DNA of 64,000 bases, taken from contig JACEFZ010027760.1 in the NCBI GenBank assembly GCA_014155875.1, positions 2,501-66,500 on the forward strand. The letters run 5' to 3'. Below, piece by piece: positions 57,236 through 64,000 of the stretch. A model generated the notes under the pieces. It was given only the letters and a program-made list of their open reading frames with translations. It had not been told where the DNA came from and made no database searches. Position 1 is the first letter of the stretch. Each line of letters opens with the position of its first letter. The translations under genes were made by a program, and so were the position numbers. This stretch comes from Cepaea nemoralis. Its lineage: Eukaryota; Mollusca; Gastropoda; Stylommatophora; Helicidae.

Positions 57236-58229
57236 CCCACGTCTGTAATGCAAAGTCCGGCCTGTATTCCCTTCAGGTTATACTCGGTTCACAAACTCTA
57301 TCTTCACCTCCATGATCATTAATTCACATGCCTAGTTCCACTGGGAAAAATTCAAACTTTCTCCCAGCAGTTAAAGAAACAATCTTGAACCTACATTCAA
57401 AATGCAAGACACTCACACGTTAGGAAAGAAAAAGAAAATATGATCACTCTATGAGCTGGGCGGGCATGGGGGGGGGGGGGGGGGGGGGGTTGTGAACACT
57501 GTTTGCACAACTCACCCCCATGCATTAAGGATAATAAGTGCCTACTTCAGGAACACATTTCATTAAGGCCTTTATTACAAACATGTTTGCAAGTCACTGA
57601 ACATAAAATTTTAGCCAAGCCGTCACTAGTAATTGTACAGTTCTTGCGGTTAATGCACTTCCTACAGACATATGGCATATGGTGCTTCTAGCTGTCTCCC
57701 TAACTGAGTATTACATTTCATGGGAACTACATGCTCTTCCATCAAATCCTCACAAACTTTTTTCTTGAAAAATGATCACATTACAATCACACAATCTAAC
57801 CACGGGAGTTGTAAAACACTCTCAAGAACCTTCCACATTTGGAGGAAGATTGTGCAATAATGATCGTCTACAGGGAACACTCCTACAGCACATAGGAAAA
57901 TGCTATCCTCTCAATGAGGCACTGATCTCTCAGTTTCACAATCCACATATAAACTAATAATACACGTCTCCTGTAAGTATCTATAGGCACATCAAAGCAT
58001 TTACAATGAATTCTCAAGCTTACCAGTGCCACAGAGAGCGAAATTGAGTAATATGAAAAACTCCCTAAAGTTAGGAAGGGACTTGTCTAGCAGATATTTT
58101 CTGGGTAAGTGACAAATACTTTCCGGTCGGATTCCAGCTGGCCCGGCCGGAACTTCAGCTATCCAATGGCCGAGCTCCATTGAGACTTACCCCCAATCCT
58201 TATATGGACCGTCTGCCTAGACCCTTTTT

Positions 58230-58460
58230 TCCATTTCCAGGAAAAGTGGTGATGGCTGTTGACAAATACGTCACAGTGACTCTACGGACAACAGACCTCC
58301 GCAGCGATTCAATCCACTGTCTACTATAGAACACAACTCGACCTTCTGGACCATGCTCATTGACTCACGTAGTACACACACGTTGGTATAGTTCTGTGTT
58401 ACCAGCCATATGAAAGCCCATTTTACTGTCATCACCCCCATTCCATATAGCATTTTAACA
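58230..58460 (-). pseudogene. RH-B RNase H fragment
   Basis: On the minus strand: MTVKWAFIWLVTQNYTNVCV and LRESMSMVQKVE, homologous to AVTQAFIWLESQHYTNVCVL and SDSMSMIQKVE in RH-B. The catalytic Asp of SDS is Glu here (RES), and no other catalytic residue remains. Confidence 0.78.
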
Positions 58461-58744
58461 TTTGTTGTCTCACTGCCGCTGACAGCTGTTTATTGGTCAG
58501 TGTGTTTTCATCTTTCAAATGTCCACTATTCTATCATTCAGATATGATATGTTTCCTCTTTGGATGACCTTAATTTATGGTTTCTTATAACCGAGATCTA
58601 TCCTTAGCTACTCACTATCGACAATAATATACTAGAACCTTGCGGTCTTAACAGACGATAGTTATTACGCTTCCAAATAAAGGTATAATAATCTCTGCAT
58701 ACAACAGAACTTAATTTTACAACGTAGCTGAAACTTTTTAAAGT
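58461..58744 (-). other. Small RTE remnants
   Basis: 58487-58525 (TTGGTCAGTGTGTTTTCATC) resembles RTE-b KMKNILTNK codons in reverse. 58637-58690 (GTCTTAACAGACGATAGTTAT) is an RTE-d-like 3' end. The remainder is unassigned. Confidence 0.4.
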
Positions 58745-58832
58745 TCAGATTAGTTTAGTTTAGTTTAGTCGATAGATCAACATCACGGCACACGGGTGTA
58801 ACCTATAAGTGCTCCGTTCTCCTCCTAGCTCA
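58745..58832 (-). mobile_element. RH-C-like LINE 3' terminus
   Basis: The sense strand reads CGGAGCACTTATAGGTTACA and GTGCCGTGATGTTGAT, matching the EHLW.CPECCDVD end of RH-C, followed by a (TAAAC)n tail (58745-58770), a different unit from other copies. Confidence 0.68.
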
Positions 58833-58839
58833 AACCTGA

Positions 58840-59150
58840 GTCTGGAGAAACTCAGCTCAGTGCACGAACTCCGTAGCACCGGCGAGGATCTTTAAATACT
58901 TTAGGTAGATTTTTAACTCGAAATTTTGCCCTGGCAGCGCCGTTAGGCTACTCTTTTTCGATTTCCAACTGCCAAGGGACTTTTTACGTGCGAAACAATA
59001 TACACGGGCGTCCGATCTCACTACACAGAGAACAGGGAAGATTTTATTACTAGAAGTCCCCGTGAAAAAAATCCCGGTCCTCACCGAGGCATGAACCCGG
59101 GACCTCCAGCACTCGAGGCGGACACCATACCTTGAGACCACGCAGCCCCC
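58840..59150 (-). mobile_element. S3 tRNA-derived SINE-like element
   Basis: On the minus strand a tRNA-like head reads TGGTCTCAAGGTATGGTG, then GGTCCCGGGTTCATGCCTCG, which resembles A and B boxes. A body of about 220 bp ends with GTGCTACGGAGTTCGTGC, a block also found in the RH-A 5' UTR (about 23833-23850). Boundaries are approximate. Confidence 0.6.
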
Positions 59151-59151
59151 T

Positions 59152-59560
59152 GGAAAAGACTATATATTATCCATGCAGCATGATCCATCTCTCTCGGCCT
59201 GCATAGTTTACTCCACATGAAATACATCTGTAACAAGACTAGGTACAGAAGTTGCCTGATTAACAAAGCAATGCTCTAATTGTCCACCTGTCAGAGCTTC
59301 GATCCTATACCAGTTCTGACCAAGGTTTAGGGCATTGTCTGCCCTGCCATAACATTTAGACTTTAGGTTGCAGTTTACTCGCACTAGGCATAAAGCTTGT
59401 ACCCTCGCAGTGGCGCTCCGCCAACCGACGCCGTTGGCACAATGTGGGGTGTTGAGTTTGGTGATCGCCTCCTAACATTCGGCGCTAACAGAAAGTAGGT
59501 AGTACCGTCTACTATTATACGGTATCTCAGTCATATCTGAATAAAAGCTGACTAACTGTA
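59152..59560. repeat. Unclassified interspersed repeat, copy 2
   Basis: Second copy of the repeat at 39986-40460, same orientation, with indels between the shared blocks. Confidence 0.7.
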
Positions 59561-59566
59561 CAGTCA

Positions 59567-59655
59567 CAGCATCCATTAAAGTGTGAAAATAGTGTTCACT
59601 GTCTGCAGTGAATACTGTACCATCTACATATCTTATAGTGTTGATGGTTTAAGCT
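59567..59655 (-). pseudogene. RTE-type RT catalytic-box remnant
   Basis: On the minus strand: TINTIRYVDGTVFTADSEHY, the counterpart of NNIRYADDTVLIADNEQD in RTE-b, with YADD decayed to YVDG. Thirty codons only. Confidence 0.65.
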
Positions 59656-59709
59656 AATAAAGATCCCTCTCACGTCTGTTCTCCTACCCATAACATTTGT
59701 ACTACATTT

Positions 59710-62325
59710 ATGTAGGGACATCCATATGTAGACATCAATGACGTGCTAAATAAAATAGATAAGCAGGACAACATCATAGTTATGGGAGACTTCAATGCAA
59801 GACTAGGACACAACAGAGTGGGCATAGAAAGACATCTGAGAGCATTTGGAGATCAGCATAATGAAAGGAATGATAACGGATGTAGACTGATAGAGCTTTG
59901 CAGCCAACACGACCTCTATATAACAAACACATTCTATAAACATAAGGACTCACAAGTATACACCTGGTATAAATGGAAAGATCTAGATACTAATAGCCAA
60001 ATTGGTTTTATATTAACAAGAAATAACAGAAATATAAAGAGAAATATATTAGATGCAAAGGCAATGCCCAATTTAAGTATAAACACAGAATCATAAAGCA
60101 GTCGTTGCCACAATAGAACCATCAGAAGAAGAAATCAAAGAGCAGGAAAATACATGCCATGCGAATCAGTAAACTTACAAAACCTTAAAGACGAGACAGT
60201 AAGGGACAATTATGAGAAAGAAGTAACTGAAATCTTTGTCAATTTACCTATAGAAAGAAAACCAGTGGAAGAAGATATGGAGATGTTCAAATCAAGCATT
60301 TTAAATACTGCAAAAATAACATGTGGAACCACGAAAGAACGCAAACCACGGATAAAGAAAATAACAAGTTGGTGGAACGCAGAAGTAAAGAAAGCGGTAA
60401 AATACAAAACGGAAAAAATATAAAAAGTGGTTGAAGAGCAAACAGGAATGTGATTACATAGAATATAGAATAGCGAGAAGACATGTGAATAGAATAGTAA
60501 AGAGGGAAAAACAAAAAGACTGGGAAGAGGATGGAGAAACTCTAAATAAAAACAACAAGGAGGCAACCAGAAACTTCTACAAAAAAGATAAGTGCAATGT
60601 GAACAAGGGGAGAACCCTTTGACCCAACTGAAATAATTATTAGCGAAAGTGGAGAACCAATAAGTGAACAAAAACAAATCCTAATAAGATGGAAGCAGTA
60701 TTTCGACCTACTTCTCAACATCCCATCAGATGTCACAGAAAGTCAAGAAACCTACAAAGATGCCACCGAAGAACTAGAACCAGACATACTAAAAGAAGAA
60801 ATTATAGAAGCCATCAGATTAGACCCATTGAACAAATCACCGGGACAAGATGAAATACCAAATGAACTAATTAAAGCAGCAGGAGAAGTAAGAACAGCTT
60901 GGCTACATAGACTATTCAACCATGTTTGGGTAGAACAACAGACACCACGAGACTGGGGAATCGTAATAATTATCCCAATTTGGAAAAAACAAAGGCAGCA
61001 AAAGAGATTGCACACAATACAGAGACATTTCACTGTTGAGTCATACTGGGAAAATATTTTGCAAAATGCTTGAGAAAAGATTACGAACTACTATAGAACC
61101 CCAGCAAAGCGAAACACAACTTGGATTTAGGAAAAACAGAGGATGCACAGATGCCGTTTTTGCACTTAGACAACTTATAGAAACATCAATAGAATTCAAT
61201 GAAACACTCTACTTAGCCTTTGTCGACCAAGAAAAGGCATTCGATAGAGTAGACAGAAACAAGCTGTGGGAAATCCCTAAACAATATGGAATGAGTACAG
61301 ACCTAATAAGCCTATGTAGAAACTTATACAACAACAGTGAGTGCACAGTGAGAGCAACTGGAGGACACTCAGAACCCTTCACCATAAGATCTGGAGTACG
61401 ACAAGGTTGTGCCCTGTCCCCTCTCTTGTTCATAACATATATAGACAACATATGTAAAAAAAAAACAGCCAAGCAGAGACCGCATGAATACCGCATGACG
61501 AGATCACAGAAGAAGAAGTATCTGCAAATCTAAATATTAGAGAACTCCTGCTTGCAGACGACCAAGCACTAATAGCAAAATCAGAAGCTGAATTACAAGA
61601 CCACATGAATAGTCTAAACGAAATGTGTAGGGGACAGCATAAAAATTAGCACAAGCAAAACAGAGGTAATGACTATAACTAAAGAAGAACAAACAGATCA
61701 ATTCACCTAAACGAACATCCCTTGAAACAAGTAAAGAGTTTCAAGTACCTGGGAAATATAATATCATCAAATGGCAGATCAGAAGACGAGATCGAAAATA
61801 GATGCAATAAGGCAAACCAACTCATTGGACAAATTGCACCAATAATAAAGAACAAACATGTATCAATAACTACTAAGAAGGCACTTTACAGCACAATCTT
61901 TCTACCAACAGGATGTTACCAATGCCAAACCTGGACAATGACAGAAAAAGAGAAAAGAAAAATCACACAACAGAAATGAGATTCCTGAGAAGAATACTCA
62001 AAGTATCAAGAAGAGATAATATCGGAAATGAAGAAATCAGGACTAAAGTGAGGGTTATAGCAGCACTAGATTTTATTAGAAAGCAGCAAGTCAAATGGTT
62101 TTGCCATGCAAGTAGGTTACCATTCAACAGCATACCACAACAAGCAATGATGTACAGACCAGATGGAAACAGAGGAAGAGGCCGACCACGTAAACGTTGG
62201 ACGGAGGGAATAGCAGAGTCCATGGGAATATCAATACATGAAGCCCATAATCGGGCACTCTCCCGATGTGTATACTTCACCTCGACACCGCAAGGTACAA
62301 GAGGAACATGATGAGATGAGATGAG
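59710..62325 (+). mobile_element. RTE-c LINE, longest copy
   Basis: Runs from the endonuclease C-terminal half to a (GATGA)n tail at 62307-62329. It is 5' truncated near 59710 and broken by at least five frameshifts. It serves as reference for the RTE-c fragments at 30838, 42296, 47425 and 50086. Confidence 0.88.
59720..62310 (+). pseudogene. RTE-c endonuclease/reverse transcriptase, multiply broken
   Basis: Endonuclease part: NIIVMGDFNARLGHNRVG, NGCRLIELCSQHDLYITNTF and DTNSQIGFILTRN (59743-60096). RT part: NKSPGQDEIPNELIKAAGEV (60828), LEKRLRTTIEPQQSETQLGF, LAFVDQEKAFDRVDRNKLWE, SGVRQGCALSPLLF (61395), and after a frameshift ELLLADDQALIAKSEAEL (61540), where LADD keeps both catalytic Asp. 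The C-terminus has FKYLGNIISSNGRSEDEIEN, MRFLRRILKVSRRDNIGNEE and GNRGRGRPRKRWTEGIAESM, ending TPQGTRGT. The separate frames cannot yield one protein. Confidence 0.87.
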
Positions 62326-62329
62326 ATGA

Positions 62330-63080
62330 GAGTATATTGGGGAACAAACGTTTGGAAACAAGACATAGTCTGTGTTGATTTCTACAACACAAGAAATAAT
62401 GGCATTCTTCCTCGTTCTTCATTCTGGTGTAGTGGATAGACGTCTAATCTTTTCAGACAAGAACAAACATTTGTGAGGTATATGATACTTTTTTTTTCAC
62501 TTTCGAAATCAATCAATCGAAACACACAAAATACCTGGTCTAATATTCCGCTGCTTAGAGTAAATGTCAAAATTATGAAAAGTCACCAACCGAAAAACTA
62601 TTTTTATCATATGAAACCCTGTATAGACACATTTCGATTCTAGCCAGTATATGTAGATTTCTTGTACTGAGCAGAGAACTTCTCACTTGAGGAAACTGGA
62701 GGATTATATAATTATCCGTGTGCAATCACAGTTGTCCTTAACTAAACCCCAAAACCCACACAGAATGTGTTAATATTCCCAACACCTGGCAAGGAATGCA
62801 CATATTTAATACGAATGCTAAACAATTCAGTCGCCCGTGTTTACCTGTATATATGTAACGTTGTGATGGCATTTCTAGCTCAGGTTTTTTTGGCGTCCGA
62901 CTGTGATTTGATGGCAAGTCAAAGCGTGTTCGCTGTCATATTTTGGATTTCTTCTGTGGGTCTCTTCTGTGAGTTTCTTCGGAGGGTCTCTTTTATGGGT
63001 CTCTTCTGTGGGTCATTTCTGTCGGTGATGACGAACTAGAGGAAGGGTGTCAGTGAAATTGTGAAAATAATTACATGTTA
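62330..63080. other. Unassigned; possible SINE head at 62425
   Basis: TGGTGTAGTGG (62430) matches a pol III A box, but no B box follows. 62940-63030 holds an imperfect repeat of TCTTCTGTGGGTCTC-like units. No gene recognised. Confidence 0.4.
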
Positions 63081-63082
63081 GT

Positions 63083-63345
63083 CGAAGTGGCGGCTCTTTG
63101 GCGAAGGTGGATACGGAGGCAGTTCGTAATCTCTCATATCCGCGTCTGAAATACAGCTGCAGTCGATTTGGCAGTAAACCGTCTTGCGGTTTTTTTTTTT
63201 TTTACGAAATGGTATGGATGTCGGTCGTTCAGAAAGCAATGGCAAACTACTGAACATAAAGTTGCCAAGAGATCACAAGAGCAATATATGCTGGTGTTGA
63301 CTTTGACGTCCTGTAAAGCATATGAAACTACCTTTAACTTTTTAG
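63083..63345 (+). mobile_element. S1 SINE
   Basis: Head TTTGGCGAAGGTGG and TAATCTCTCATATCCGCG, then GATTTGGCAGTAAACCG, the centre GTCGTTCAGAAAGCAATGGC and AAACTACTGAAC, and the 3' part GTTGACTTTGACGTCCTGT. A T run (63188-63203) interrupts the middle. Confidence 0.8.
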
Positions 63346-63372
63346 TCGAAGTGACAACATATGGCAAATATG

Positions 63373-63545
<173 letters not shown>

Positions 63546-63891
63546 TGAAAAGAGAATATCCAACTATCTTTCCACTTTAACTATGGAGACACATTACGTG
63601 TGTGAAGGTTAGCGTGACCGTTTGGATAAAAGCGTTCGCTCTTAAACTTCCGTCGTGCTGATGCCAAGGTAGGGGATTCAACCCCTATACCGGTCAATTG
63701 GACTAATATGTTGCCTTCCTGTCCTTGACTTGGGGATGTACATTACAAGTACCTCAGAAGTCCAAGTGGGTTCTCCTGATGGCAAAGGATACTGGTAATA
63801 GGGAAAGCTAATCAACACGCAAAGATCACTGTGCACTAGAAGTAGTAGAATGTGTATGAAGTTCAAAGTTAGAGATTTAAAAAAACAAAAA

Positions 63892-63892
<1 letters not shown>

Positions 63893-63929
<37 letters not shown>

Positions 63930-63945
63930 GAACGCACGCACGCAC
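63893..63945. repeat. (CA)n and (CGCA)n
   Basis: ACACAC followed by ACGCACGAACGCACG. The stretch 63546-63892 before it is unassigned. Confidence 0.93.
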
Positions 63946-64000
63946 ACCTACACTGCATGCTGGGTTACTGTAACTTGTTTTCCCGGGAGGAACGTGGAAT

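Larger units (their letters stand above)
55646..58229. other. Repeat-poor island without a recognisable gene
   Basis: The longest frame worth noting is 55970-56359 (plus, 129 codons), which includes four NPSVVQI-like heptads encoded by a 21-bp repeat (56165-56260). It has no known domain and no visible splice context that I can support. Two short tandem arrays and a poly-G run (57468-57490) are the only structured features. Host exons could be hidden here, but I see none. Confidence 0.45.

Noticed and set aside
63600..63720. tRNA-like SINE near 63640-63690 (GGGGATTCAACCCC)
   Set aside because: The possible B box lies in a self-complementary stretch and I could not find a convincing A box at the right distance.

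Overview
This 64 kb window looks like repeat-dense, non-coding DNA from an animal nuclear genome, probably an invertebrate. The evidence is the mix of element types: CR1/L2-like, RTE-like and RNase H-bearing LINEs, mariner-type DNA transposons and tRNA-derived SINEs, with very long GA/TC arrays. I cannot name the phylum. I found no convincing host gene, rRNA gene, functional tRNA gene, CRISPR array or bacterial-style operon. Almost every long open frame is part of a transposable element or an artefact of low-complexity DNA.

Shorthand. CRL = CR1/L2-type LINE with an SGNH-esterase-like ORF1, an endonuclease/RT ORF2 and a (GTTC)n tail. MSR = a putative non-autonomous retroelement made of a G-rich minisatellite plus a 3' end shared with CRL. 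RH-A, RH-B and RH-C = LINEs with endonuclease, RT and RNase H, almost no 3' UTR and short tandem-repeat tails. RTE-a, -b, -c and -d = RTE-type endonuclease/RT elements (-d ends in a C2H2 finger). S1, S2 and S3 = SINE families.

Layout. 1-13 kb: CRL and MSR copies separated by GA/TC arrays, including the longest CRL (4021-8665, minus). 13-16 kb: a second CRL subfamily, a pogo/Tigger-like MITE and a plus-strand CRL. 16.4-25.3 kb: a four-layer nest, in which a GA-rich minisatellite holds a CRL, which holds RH-A, which holds RH-B; the CRL/RH-A boundary has an 11-bp target-site duplication (TSD). 26-31 kb: fragments of RTE-b, RH-A (13-bp TSD), SINEs, and RH-C inserted in RTE-d (9-bp TSD). 31.4-35.5 kb: an RTE-b copy split by RTE-a (10-bp TSD), a SINE, and a second RTE-a fragment (12-bp TSD). 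36.9-38.7 kb: an RTE-b 3' end in which a 65-bp segment is amplified about 25-fold. 39-46 kb: a SINE with a 12-bp TSD, RTE-d and mariner relics, and an RTE-b copy with a 12-bp TSD. 46-50 kb: an expanded RTE-c tail with an inverted SINE pair, and an MSR copy inserted cleanly into RTE-c. 51-54.8 kb: a mariner with terminal inverted repeats (TIRs) interrupted by RH-C, then about 1 kb of GTTA/GTCA repeats ending in an RH-B 3' end. 55.6-58.2 kb: a comparatively repeat-poor island without a recognisable gene. 58-64 kb: RH fragments, a SINE, an interspersed repeat and a degraded 2.6-kb RTE-c.

How the parts interact. The LINEs supply RT and endonuclease. MSR shares about 60 bp of 3' end with CRL and may borrow its machinery; the SINEs presumably depend on partner LINEs that I could not identify. 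TSDs and split host copies allow the relative order of many insertions to be read directly. The only long uninterrupted element ORF with all expected RT and RNase H residues is the 5'-truncated RH-B ORF (18802-21495).
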